A DNA stretch of 64,000 nucleotides, taken from contig CAZAQS010000001.1 in NCBI GenBank assembly GCA_964486825.1, positions 8,541-72,540 of the forward strand, in the 5' to 3' direction. Positions 55,463-63,479 of the stretch are shown here, in pieces. The notes under the pieces were generated by a model that was given only the letters and a program-made list of their open reading frames with translations, had not been told where the DNA came from and searched no databases. Position numbers and translations under genes: made by a program. How positions within the stretch are numbered: the stretch's first letter is position 1; each line of letters opens with the position of its first letter. The stretch is from CAZAQS01 sp964486825. GTDB lineage: Bacteria; Chloroflexota; Anaerolineae; Anaerolineales; UBA4823.

Positions 55463-56419
55463 TTAAGGGCGTAGGGGTTTGGTCGGCTCGCGACTGAAGC
55501 GCGGATCACGTTCCAGGGTCAGGCGCAGCCCATCCGCCAGGGAGATGCGCGGCTGGTAGCCCAGCTTCTCGCGAGCCAGGCTCAGGTCAGCGCACATGCG
55601 TGAGACCCCCGCGTCGGTGCGCGGGTTGTACATCACCTCTGCACGGCTGCCAGTCACTTCCAGGACCAGGCGTAGCAGCTCGCGCACGCTTGTCTCGTTC
55701 CCAGAGCCGATATTGATGACCAGATTGTCCAGGCCGGGGGCTGTCGCAGCCGCAATCAAAGCGCTAACCACGTCATCCAGGTAAACGTAATCACGCGTCT
55801 GGGAGCCATCGCTGTGCACCACCAGCGTACCATTGCGCATGGCCTGGCGCAGGAAATTTGGGATCACAGGGGGGTGCGAGGGCGGCAAGTGTTGCCCAGG
55901 CCCGTATGCGTTGAAGACCCTTAGGCTTACCGTCTCGATATCCCACAGGTCGCCGATGGTGCGGATATAGTATTCTGCAGACAGCTTAGAGACTGCGTAT
56001 GGCGAGCGTGGGTAAGGGATAGCGGTTTCCTTCAGCGGCAGAGAGGCCGGGTCTTGATCCCCGTACACCGCGCCGGAGGACACGAACACCACCCTGCGCA
56101 CGCCTACATCGCGCATCGCTTCCATGACGCTGACCGTTCCACTGACGTTGACGGCGTTGTACTCACGTGGGTAAATGACCGACTCGGGCACCGCCACCCG
56201 AGCTGCCAGGTGATAGACGCAGTCCACATCCTGGAGCAGGGTCCACATCTTTGGCCGGTCGTTCACGTCCCCGCGCGTGAAAAGCACATCGTGGGAGAGC
56301 GATTGAGGATCGCCAGTTGAAAGGTCATCCAGGGCGCGCACATGGTGGCCCTCCCGGCTTAGATGGTTGGCAAGATGTGAACCGAGGAATCCGGCCGCGC
56401 CGGTAATGAGGAAATTCAT
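55463..56419 (-). CDS. NAD-dependent sugar epimerase/dehydratase
   Basis: 318-residue extended SDR. It has MNFLITGAAGFLGSHLANHL (NAD motif), LAARVAVPESVIYPREYNAVNVSGT, VFVSSGAVYGDQ and the YxxxK site in RSPYAVSKLSAEYY. RVFNAYGPGQH is the sugar-binding region. Closest to UDP-glucose 4-epimerase-like proteins; the exact nucleotide sugar is unknown. An extended -10 (TGCTATAAT) ends 9 nt before the ATG with no ribosome site. It converges with guaB, 3 bp apart. Confidence 0.9.
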   Translation of the reverse strand: MNFLITGAAGFLGSHLANHLSREGHHVRALDDLSTGDPQSLSHDVLFTRGDVNDRPKMWTLLQDVDCVYHLAARVAVPESVIYPREYNAVNVSGTVSVMEAMRDVGVRRVVFVSSGAVYGDQDPASLPLKETAIPYPRSPYAVSKLSAEYYIRTIGDLWDIETVSLRVFNAYGPGQHLPPSHPPVIPNFLRQAMRNGTLVVHSDGSQTRDYVYLDDVVSALIAAATAPGLDNLVINIGSGNETSVRELLRLVLEVTGSRAEVMYNPRTDAGVSRMCADLSLAREKLGYQPRISLADGLRLTLERDPRFSREPTKPLRP

Positions 56420-56428
56420 AGTTCAGGA

Positions 56429-56437
56429 ATTATAGCA
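56429..56437 (-). promoter_or_regulatory. Extended -10 box just before the epimerase gene
   Basis: TGCTATAAT on the minus strand (56437-56429), a perfect extended -10. The ATG at 56419 lies 9 nt downstream, so the leader would be about 2 nt or absent. Confidence 0.55.
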
Positions 56438-56531
56438 TGGAGAAGCAAGACTATTGGATTGATCGGGAATACTGCCGGCGAGTATACCTTAAGCAAGGCT
56501 TCATTTGACACGCACAGGAGAAACCATTATC

Positions 56532-57851
56532 ATGTCAGGCATGTGGCTCAAGCGGCTTCTGAAAATCGCAATCATCATCCTTGTAGGAGGCTTCGCGCTG
56601 ACCCGTGATACCCAGCCACCTTTCGATTCGCGCTGGCAGGCAAGGTTCTTCACGCGCAGCTACGAGTTCGATTACGTCACCTGGACGGTGGATGCCTTTG
56701 CCAGGAAGCTGACCCATTTCTCCACCGGTAGCGCGGCTTATCTGTCCTTTCAGGACCAAAAGCAGACCGTGCTGAGCTACCTGGACCTGGTAAGCCAGAT
56801 CCGCCGGGTTGAGGGTCAAATCAACCAGATTTTCGCCAACCCCGAGATCGAAGACCCACAAGAAGCTTCAAGGGAACTAAGGCAGGAACTGGAGGAATTG
56901 AGCCAGGTGCGCATCCGGCTGGCGCCCCTGGCTGAAGCCGTGCTTCAGGGCCAGGTCTCGACTGTCCTGGGTGATATGGGCTTTGGGGTCGTTGGCCAGC
57001 CCATCCCCCCTGTTTTGTACCGCACCACTCCCCTGCCGGTAGCCTTGATCATCTCGCCGCGCCATATCATCCGCCAGGATGTGGATATCTCGTTGATCCC
57101 TGAGTTGACCGTTGATCAAAAGGCCTCCCTGGAAGAGCATGTGGACCTGGCTCTGGATGTGTCCTCGCTGGTGGTGAATATCGGGGGGATTGGGTTGTAC
57201 CCGGCCATGATCCTGGAGACCACGGATATCAACTGGCTGGCGGAGGTGGTCTCTCACGAATGGACCCACAACTACCTTACCCTACGCCCGCTAGGTGTGA
57301 GCTACCTGGTAAGCCCGGAGTTGCGCACGATGAACGAGACCGCTGCCACCATTGCGGGCAAAGAGATTGGCCAGGAAGTAGTGCGACGCTACTACCCTGA
57401 ATATCTGCCACCACCGCCTGACCCAGCTCCCGAAGTCCCTCCCGACTTGCCTGAGCCCGAGCCTGCACAACCGCCGGCCTTCGATTACAGGGCTGAGATG
57501 CATAAAACCCGATTGAAAGTTGATGAGCTTCTGGCTGAAGGAAAAATCGATGAAGCAGAGGAATATATGGAGGAGCGCCGGCAGGTCTTCTGGGACAACG
57601 GTTTTCAACACCTGCGCAAGCTCAACCAGGCCTATTTTGCTTTTTACGGGGCGTACGCAGACCAACCCGGCGGCCCGGCCGGCGAGGACCCGGTGGGTGA
57701 AGCAGTGCGCCAATTCCGCTCGGGTAGCCCCGACCTGGCCAGCTTTCTTTACCGGATCTCCTGGATGAGCTCATTCGAGCAGCTAGAACGCATTCTGGCC
57801 AGCTCAGACCTGGTCCCCGAAGGAACACAGGCGCGCCAAAACATCCCCTGA
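56532..57851 (+). CDS. Membrane-anchored HEXXH protein of unknown family
   Basis: 439 residues. An N-terminal helix (LLKIAIIILVGGFAL) anchors it, with the rest probably outside. A coiled-coil-like stretch (about 85-150) precedes a hydrophobic beta region. The sequence EVVSHEWTHNYL contains HEXXH (HEWTH), with NETAATIAGKEIGQEVV about 30 residues later carrying a candidate third ligand Glu. A Pro-rich spacer (PEYLPPPPDPAPEVPPDLPE) and a helical C-terminal domain follow. Probably a zinc peptidase; no family recognised. GGAG lies 11 nt before the ATG. Confidence 0.72.
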   Translation: MSGMWLKRLLKIAIIILVGGFALTRDTQPPFDSRWQARFFTRSYEFDYVTWTVDAFARKLTHFSTGSAAYLSFQDQKQTVLSYLDLVSQIRRVEGQINQIFANPEIEDPQEASRELRQELEELSQVRIRLAPLAEAVLQGQVSTVLGDMGFGVVGQPIPPVLYRTTPLPVALIISPRHIIRQDVDISLIPELTVDQKASLEEHVDLALDVSSLVVNIGGIGLYPAMILETTDINWLAEVVSHEWTHNYLTLRPLGVSYLVSPELRTMNETAATIAGKEIGQEVVRRYYPEYLPPPPDPAPEVPPDLPEPEPAQPPAFDYRAEMHKTRLKVDELLAEGKIDEAEEYMEERRQVFWDNGFQHLRKLNQAYFAFYGAYADQPGGPAGEDPVGEAVRQFRSGSPDLASFLYRISWMSSFEQLERILASSDLVPEGTQARQNIP

Positions 57852-57905
57852 TCGAATCTGCGCAAATGGTTGTAGAGGGCTTAGAGCGCCTGGGGTAAGG
57901 GAAGC

Positions 57906-58166
57906 TCAGCGTGGCTCCACTGTGAATTTGATGGCAGTACGAATCTTGCCTTCAATGTCCACGTCCACGAACTCTGGTATAAAAACGATATCGAACCCAT
58001 CATTGACCAGGTAGCCCTTGGCGAGCGTCATGGCTTTGACAGCCTGATTGACCGCACTGGCTCCAATGGCCTGCACCTCGGCGCGCTTGTTTTCCCGGAC
58101 CACCCCTGCGATGGCGCCAGCCACAGCGGAGGTGCGGGAAGTGCCTGATACCTTGATAACGTCCAC
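57906..58166 (-). CDS. spoVS: Stage V sporulation protein S (SpoVS) family
   Basis: 86 residues matching SpoVS end to end: DVIKVSGTSRTSAVAGAIAGVVR, QAIGASAVNQAVKAMTLAKGYL and PEFVDVDIEGKIRTAIKFTVEPR. It uses a GTG start with AAGGAGG before it. In Bacillus it affects cell-cycle and spore formation; in non-sporulating bacteria it is common and its role is unclear. The fold is an Alba-like nucleic-acid-binding type. It stands alone with convergent and divergent neighbours. Confidence 0.95.
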   Translation of the reverse strand: MDVIKVSGTSRTSAVAGAIAGVVRENKRAEVQAIGASAVNQAVKAMTLAKGYLVNDGFDIVFIPEFVDVDIEGKIRTAIKFTVEPR

Positions 58167-58341
58167 GTAGGCTTCCCTCCTTGGTTTTGAAGGTGCTGGC
58201 CGGACTTCACGACCACCCTGAACATCCTCCGTTGAATACCGGAAGTTCTCGTTAAAAATATTTTACAGGAAATTATGTTAAGGTGCAATAGGAATTTATT
58301 CGAGGTGGTAGTATTTAGTTGACAATCTCCCCCTCTAAGAC
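58167..58341. other. AT-rich spacer downstream of the FGE-like gene
   Basis: About 175 bp, visibly richer in A and T than the rest of the window, holding no gene. It marks the start of an AT-rich patch that continues to about 59500. Confidence 0.5.
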
Positions 58342-59295
58342 CTATCGTGCACACCGGAATCCGAGCCTGGGGTCTGTAGATACGTGCGATGAATTACGCG
58401 CTGAACAACGGCTCATTTCTAGAGCCCACTCCCTATCTCCAAGAGGGTAATACCATGAGCTACCTCGTAAGCAGTGATTCCAAGGTGGCGTGGTTCCAAT
58501 TGGATTCTGTGCAGGCATTTCCGAGTAGTCGCTCCAGTTGTACCAGTCGAAAACCCATTCAGAAGCATTTCCGGTCATGTCAAAAACCCCATAAGGACTG
58601 GCGCCATATGGGTACGTTCCCACTGGGCGCAATCCTTGCCTTTTTATATCCGAGGGAGTAGACAGCAAAGAAATCCACATGGCATCCTTGCCGATCATTT
58701 CATCAGAGGTAAAATCGCTTGGATATGGGTAACTATCACCATGCAAGACATTCGCTCGGCTTGCATCCCAGGCATCTCCCCACGGAAAGTTACGACCATC
58801 TGTACCCCGGCATGCCTTCTCCCACTCTGCCTCAGTTGGTAACCGCTTGCCCGCCCATATACAGTAAGCTGCTGCATCCTCCCAACTAATGCCTACTATT
58901 GGATAATCTGCTTGGCCTTGGGGATATTTGCCCTCAGACCAGTGAGATGGCGGCTTTCCACCAGTAACCTCTAAATAACGATGATACTGAAGGTTTGTTA
59001 CCTCAAAACGGTCTATCTCATAAGCGTCTAGATAAACGGTTCGTTGTGGGCGTTCATCCAAACGCCCGTTATCACTACCCATTAAAAAATCACCCGCCTC
59101 AATAAATACCACACTGCCATCGAGCAGGTCTGCCAGCTTGGGATCATCCACAGCTGCCATTTGGCGTACCCTGTTTGTATAGGCAATTTCATGCCTCACA
59201 GAATCCCATTCCAACCAAGTTGCTATACCGGCCAAGGCTATCATTAATCCGATTAGGAATACGGTCACTCCCATGAAGACCGAACTTTTCTTCAT
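58342..59295 (-). CDS. Membrane-anchored formylglycine-generating-enzyme-like (FGE/SUMF1 domain) protein
   Basis: 317 residues from the ATG at 59295. One transmembrane helix (about residues 6-27) precedes an extracytoplasmic FGE-sulfatase domain. Seen are FIEAGDFLMGSDNGRLDERP, AYEIDRFEVTNLQYHRYL, YPIVGISWEDAAAYCIWAGKRLPTEAEWEKACRG, GVFDMTGNASEWVFDWY and RGSSWYYPLGDREWALEMSRC, ending LGFRCAR. True FGEs use two C-terminal Cys for copper; here RCSARN has one in the right area, so true formylglycine synthesis is doubtful. Many such proteins have other roles. The start may lie further upstream (59352). Confidence 0.85.
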   Translation of the reverse strand: MKKSSVFMGVTVFLIGLMIALAGIATWLEWDSVRHEIAYTNRVRQMAAVDDPKLADLLDGSVVFIEAGDFLMGSDNGRLDERPQRTVYLDAYEIDRFEVTNLQYHRYLEVTGGKPPSHWSEGKYPQGQADYPIVGISWEDAAAYCIWAGKRLPTEAEWEKACRGTDGRNFPWGDAWDASRANVLHGDSYPYPSDFTSDEMIGKDAMWISLLSTPSDIKRQGLRPVGTYPYGASPYGVFDMTGNASEWVFDWYNWSDYSEMPAQNPIGTTPPWNHCLRGSSWYYPLGDREWALEMSRCSARNSSHVSTDPRLGFRCAR

Positions 59296-59361
59296 TCCCA
59301 CATTCCATAAGGAAATGAACCACCTGCGAAACTCATTGCATAAAGGTAACAAATCTCGCCC

Positions 59362-59430
59362 CTACTCGTCCTCTGCCAGCTGGCGAATGCGCTCGTCCGG
59401 CACGCGCTGGCGAGCATGCTGGATTAGATT
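59362..59430 (-). pseudogene. Possible C-terminal remnant of a lost gene
   Basis: On the minus strand an uninterrupted 22-codon frame reads NLIQHARQRVPDERIRQLAE and two more residues, then TAG at 59364-59362. It has the composition of a high-GC coding tail but is preceded by a stop and AT-rich sequence. No start or ribosome site. May be chance. Confidence 0.25.
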
Positions 59431-59560
59431 CTACACCCTATGTCAGTTTTTTTACTTTACCCATTCGTGCCATTCCATTTATTCGTTCTCATATTAACGA
59501 TCCTCCCCATCAGTGTAATCTGTGGGTGATCACGTTCCCCCGAATACTCTTCCTCAAGGC

Positions 59561-59589
59561 TTGCCCTGAACCCGCCTCTGTGAGACAAT
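59561..59589 (+). promoter_or_regulatory. Promoter before the tandem membrane-protein pair
   Basis: TTGCCC (59561-59566), 17-nt spacer, GACAAT (59584-59589). The ATG at 59596 follows 6 nt later without a ribosome site, so the message may be leaderless. Confidence 0.5.
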
Positions 59590-59595
59590 ACGCTT

Positions 59596-59955
59596 ATGGT
59601 CCGCTGGCTCACCTTCCTGCTCGCCATCGCCATTGGCGCGGCAGCCGGCCTGTATTACGGGTGGGTGGTCAACCCGATCCGCTATGTAGACGCAGCCCCT
59701 GATTCCCTGCGCTCGGACTATAAAGCCGATTATGTGCTGATGACGGCTGAGGCCTACCGGGCAGATGGAGACCTGGAGCTGGCCTTGGATCGCCTGTCGC
59801 TCTTAGGGGGAGCTTCCCCGGCCGAGAGCGTGGCCCTGGCTACGGTTTTTGCCGTCAAAGCCGGCTACGGGGAGGCCGACCTGGCCCTGATGCAAAATTT
59901 GGCAGACGCCATCCACGCATCCGAAAACCCTATCCAGGAGACGCCTGCGCCATGA
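59596..59955 (+). CDS. Small membrane-anchored protein, tandem paralogue A
   Basis: 119 residues. One N-terminal helix (TFLLAIAIGAAAGLYYGWVV) is followed by a soluble helical domain: NPIRYVDAAPDSLRSDYKAD, YVLMTAEAYRADGDLELALD and RLSLLGGASPAES. The same pattern is found in the next protein, so they are paralogues. The helix-pair after the anchor resembles a TPR-like unit. Function unknown. Its stop overlaps the next start (ATGA). Confidence 0.75.
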   Translation: MVRWLTFLLAIAIGAAAGLYYGWVVNPIRYVDAAPDSLRSDYKADYVLMTAEAYRADGDLELALDRLSLLGGASPAESVALATVFAVKAGYGEADLALMQNLADAIHASENPIQETPAP

Positions 59956-60857
59956 GGGACGAGCGTGGCCCCTGGTACCTGTTGACCGGGATTTTGATCG
60001 GCGCAGTGCTTGGGCTGGGCTATGCCTGGTTCTACGCCCCGGTCAAATACGTGGACGCCTCCCCAGCTTCCATGAGCGAAAGGCACAAAGACCATTACCG
60101 CACCCTGATATCGGCCGCCTTCCTGGCTAACGGAGACCTGCCACGAGCCCGTGCCCGGCTGGGCCTGCTGGATGACCCCGACCCGGCGCGTTCCCTGGCA
60201 GTCCAGGCCCAGCGCGCCCTGGCGGAGAGGGCGCCTGAGGCGGAGGTCAACTCCCTGGGATTGCTAGCGGTGGCGCTAGCCGGAGGTGAGCTGCCGGCCG
60301 CGGCCCTCCCAGCGCTACCCAACAACACGCCACCCCCAACCACGGAACCAGCGTCCCCGACTCCTACCATGACCAGTGCTGCAGAAGAGGGTGAAGAGAG
60401 CCCGCCTACCCCTCCAGGAACAGCGACAGCTTCAATGATCGCTGCCGTTTCCACCCCTACCCAGCGCCCGCCTACCTCCACTCCCACCCCGCTCCCATCC
60501 CGAACAGCTACACCAACTCCCGGCGCGCCCTTTGTATTGAACGACAAAACCCCGCTCTGCGATATCAAGATCAGGGATCCGCGCATCATCGTCAATACGC
60601 TGGATGCCGCCGGGCAACCCGTACCCGGGGTGGAGGTGATTGTGAGCTGGCCTGGAGGTGAGGATCGCTTTTTCACTGGCCTCAAGCCAGAGCTGGGACT
60701 TGGCTATGGCGACTTCAAGATTGAGCCGGGCGTTAGCTACTCCGTGCACCTGGCAGAAGGGGGTGAGCTGGTGCAGGGCATGCTCTCCAACGAATGCGAG
60801 ACCCGCGCCGGTGAACGCTTCTGGGGCTCTTGGGCGCTCCTGTTCGCACAACCCTGA
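59952..60857 (+). CDS. Membrane-anchored protein, tandem paralogue B with C-terminal beta domain
   Basis: 301 residues. Residues 1-115 repeat the paralogue A pattern: helix LLTGILIGAVLGLGYAWFY, then APVKYVDASPASMSERHKDH, YRTLISAAFLANGDLPRARA and RLGLLDDPDPARS. A Pro/Thr/Ser-rich linker (about 120-195) leads to a C-terminal beta domain of about 100 residues (DIKIRDPRIIVNTLDAAGQP to the end). That domain includes GVEVIVSWPGGEDRFFTGLKPE and a Cys pair candidate. It is probably exposed outside the cell. Function unknown; overlap and shared domain imply the two proteins act together. Confidence 0.75.
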   Translation: MRDERGPWYLLTGILIGAVLGLGYAWFYAPVKYVDASPASMSERHKDHYRTLISAAFLANGDLPRARARLGLLDDPDPARSLAVQAQRALAERAPEAEVNSLGLLAVALAGGELPAAALPALPNNTPPPTTEPASPTPTMTSAAEEGEESPPTPPGTATASMIAAVSTPTQRPPTSTPTPLPSRTATPTPGAPFVLNDKTPLCDIKIRDPRIIVNTLDAAGQPVPGVEVIVSWPGGEDRFFTGLKPELGLGYGDFKIEPGVSYSVHLAEGGELVQGMLSNECETRAGERFWGSWALLFAQP

Positions 60858-60862
60858 AATAT

Positions 60863-60905
60863 GACAAATTGGGTCAAATGTCCCTATAAAAGGGTACTAT
60901 TTGTC
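60863..60905. repeat. 7-bp inverted repeat upstream of a small gene
   Basis: GACAAAT (60863-60869) and ATTTGTC (60899-60905) flank an inner CCCT/AGGG pairing. It may be a weak transcript end for paralogue B or an operator for the following gene. Confidence 0.35.
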
Positions 60906-60976
60906 CCTTCCCCCCATGTAAATCTTGTTGTACATTAGAACTACGTTGTTATTTGAACATGCCAAAGGAGAGCGGT

Positions 60977-61240
60977 ATGAAGATTGTTCTGGATACTCGG
61001 GTTTGCAAATGTTGGGACGCGGCTTGCTCGGCCCATTTCTCATCTCATTTCCTGGGTGAGGAGGTCACTCCAATCGATTGTGTGGTCGACATGATCGAAG
61101 ACGAGAGCAACGAGATCACCTTCGAAATTCTTGACCGGGATGGGACCCAAAAGACCCTCGTGGTCGGGGATGAGAACTATGCGGAGGCGTACGATTCATG
61201 GCGCGAGGCCTGGGAGAAGCAACAGGCCACAGCCAAATAA
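60977..61240 (+). CDS. Small cysteine-containing hypothetical protein
   Basis: 87 residues from the ATG with AAAGGAGAGCGG before it. MKIVLDTRVCKCWDAACSAHF holds three Cys in a short stretch (CKCWDAAC), a possible metal site. It is followed by an acidic body (DMIEDESNEITFEILDRDG) and a charged helix at the end. No family recognised. It converges with recD2, 7 bp apart. Confidence 0.7.
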   Translation: MKIVLDTRVCKCWDAACSAHFSSHFLGEEVTPIDCVVDMIEDESNEITFEILDRDGTQKTLVVGDENYAEAYDSWREAWEKQQATAK

Positions 61241-61247
61241 CCACCGT

Positions 61248-63461
61248 TTAGACTTGTAGCCGCCGGTTCAAGGCCGTGTAACGTTGCGCAACGGCGTTGT
61301 TACGCACTGCCATGCCGATCGCCCGGCGGCTACCCACCAACACGCACAGTTTTCTGGCCCGGGTGATGGCTGTATACAGCAGGTTGCGCTGTAGCATCAG
61401 GTAATGCCCGGTCACCAGGGGGGTAACTACGGCCGGGAACTCCGCTCCCTGCGATTTATGCACAGATACAGCGTAGGCCAGCACGAGTTGGTCGGCTTCG
61501 CTCCAATCGTACGTTACCTGGCGACCATCGAATGAGATCAAGAGAGAGTGCCCGGTGGGATCCACACTCGCCAGGAAACCGAAATCCCCGTTGAAAACAT
61601 CCTTATCATAATTGTTCTGTATCTGCATCAGTTTATCACCGGCCCGAAAGGGCTGGCCGAATAAGCTCACTTCCGGCTTCTTGGGGTGGGCGGGATTCAG
61701 GGAGGCCTGCAGGCGGGCGTTTAGGGCGTTCACCCCGCATTCACCGCGGTACATGGGCGCCAGCACCTGGATCTGTTCCACCGGGTCCAGGCCAAATTTG
61801 CGCGGTATGCGTTCGCAGACCACTTCCTGCACCCAGTTTGCCGCCTGCTCGGGGCTTTCTGCTGGGAAGATGTAGAAGTCTGGCTGCCGATCTCCTTCGG
61901 TCTGGGTGACCGGCATCTGGCCTTGGTTTATGCGGTGGGCGTTGGTAACAATCAGTGATCCGGCTGCCTGGCGGAAGATAGACGTCAGGCGGGTGACTGG
62001 CGCAATCTGGCTGGAGATCAGGTCGCGCAGTACGTCCCCCGCTCCGACTGAGGGAAGCTGGTCCACGTCCCCGACCAGCAGTAGGTGTGTGCCAGGTCGC
62101 AGGGCCTTGAGCAGGTTGTGGGCCAGCAGCAAATCCAGCATTGAGGCCTCATCGATGACCAGCAGATCAGCCGGCAGGGGGTTGGCGGCATTATATTTAA
62201 AACCTTCTCCCGGAGAATATCCCAGCAGGCGGTGGATAGTGCTGGCAGGTCGCCCGGTGGCCTCCGACAGGCGTTTGGCGGCTCGACCGGTCGGCGAGGC
62301 CAGGGCGTATCTCTTCCCAGCCGCTTCTGTCGCTGCCAGCAAGGCCTGGATGCAGGTGGTCTTGCCTGTGCCCGGTCCACCGGTAAGCACGCTGACAGGG
62401 GAGGACAAAGCCATCTCCACCGCCGCTTTCTGTTCAGCCGATAGGTTCCGGTGCTCTCCGAACAGGTCCAGCCGTCCCTGGGCAGCTAACCCGGGCAGAG
62501 AGCGGCTGGAGGCCAGTAGTTGGAAACGCTCTGCCAGGCCTGTCTCGGCCTCATAATAAGCTGCCAGGTAGACCACTGCCTGCATGATTGCATCTTTGGA
62601 ATCGCCAATAATAGGCAGACGATCCTGCCGAATACGCCCATCAGAGGAGAGACGCTCCAGGGCTGGGGGAATCTCCCGCTCCGGCAAGTCCAGCAGTTTC
62701 GCAGCGCGCTCGACCAGCTCCCCATCAGGGGCGTAGACGTGCCCGGCGTCCAACATCTCCCGCAGGCTATAAATCAGCCCGGCTTCGATCCTGGAAGGGT
62801 GGTCAGCCGGCAGGCCGAGCAAACGGGCGATCTTATCGGCGGTCTTGAAGCCTACCCCGAAGATATCACGCGCCAGGCGGTAGGGATCGCTCTTGACGAC
62901 TGCCAGGGCCTGTTCACCGTACTGCTTGTAGATCTTGATGGCAAGGTTGGTGCTGACGCCATAACCGTGCAGGAAGAGCATAATCTCCTTGACCTGCTTT
63001 TGCTCCTCCCAAGCCTCAGCGATCATACGGGCGCGCTGTGCGCCGATATCGGGCACCTCTTTCAGGCGCTCGGGTTGGCTCTCGATGACCTGCAGCGTCT
63101 GGGCGCCAAAACGCTTCACGATGCGCTCTGCCAGGCGTGGACCAATACCCTTAACCAGCCCGGAGCCCAGGTAACGGCGAATGCCCGCCACATTAGCGGG
63201 CAGGGTTTGCTCGCAGTGCTCTACCTGAAATTGCAGGCCGTGTTTTGGATGATTGGTCCAGCGCCCGCTCAGGCGCAAGTGCTCGCCGGGAGACAGCTCG
63301 GGCAGGTTCCCGGTAACGGTCACCAGGCCGTCCCGATCCATTGCTGCCGGCCCCGGGACAAAAGCGCGTTCTGGACGCAGCCGCACCACGCTGTAGCCGT
63401 TCTCCTGGTTGTAATAGGTGATACGCTCGACCTCGCCGCTCAGGATCTCCGCCATATCCAT
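61248..63461 (-). CDS. recD2: RecD2-type ATP-dependent DNA helicase
   Basis: 737-residue superfamily 1B helicase. The N-terminal OB-like region begins MAEILSGEVERITYYNQENGYSVVRLRP. Helix-hairpin-helix segments are GSGLVKGIGPRLAERIVKRFG and VPDIGAQRARMI. The helicase core has Walker A GGPGTGKTTCI, ASPTGRAAKRL, DEASMLDLLL and GDVDQLPSVGAGDVLRDLI. The C-terminal domain ends with AYAVSVHKSQGAEFPAVV and YTAITRARKLCVLVG. It moves 5' to 3' and works in DNA repair independently of RecBC. The ATG at 63461 has the better-spaced GGAGG. Confidence 0.95.
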   Translation of the reverse strand: MDMAEILSGEVERITYYNQENGYSVVRLRPERAFVPGPAAMDRDGLVTVTGNLPELSPGEHLRLSGRWTNHPKHGLQFQVEHCEQTLPANVAGIRRYLGSGLVKGIGPRLAERIVKRFGAQTLQVIESQPERLKEVPDIGAQRARMIAEAWEEQKQVKEIMLFLHGYGVSTNLAIKIYKQYGEQALAVVKSDPYRLARDIFGVGFKTADKIARLLGLPADHPSRIEAGLIYSLREMLDAGHVYAPDGELVERAAKLLDLPEREIPPALERLSSDGRIRQDRLPIIGDSKDAIMQAVVYLAAYYEAETGLAERFQLLASSRSLPGLAAQGRLDLFGEHRNLSAEQKAAVEMALSSPVSVLTGGPGTGKTTCIQALLAATEAAGKRYALASPTGRAAKRLSEATGRPASTIHRLLGYSPGEGFKYNAANPLPADLLVIDEASMLDLLLAHNLLKALRPGTHLLLVGDVDQLPSVGAGDVLRDLISSQIAPVTRLTSIFRQAAGSLIVTNAHRINQGQMPVTQTEGDRQPDFYIFPAESPEQAANWVQEVVCERIPRKFGLDPVEQIQVLAPMYRGECGVNALNARLQASLNPAHPKKPEVSLFGQPFRAGDKLMQIQNNYDKDVFNGDFGFLASVDPTGHSLLISFDGRQVTYDWSEADQLVLAYAVSVHKSQGAEFPAVVTPLVTGHYLMLQRNLLYTAITRARKLCVLVGSRRAIGMAVRNNAVAQRYTALNRRLQV

Positions 63462-63479
63462 CAACCCCATCCTCCAGGT

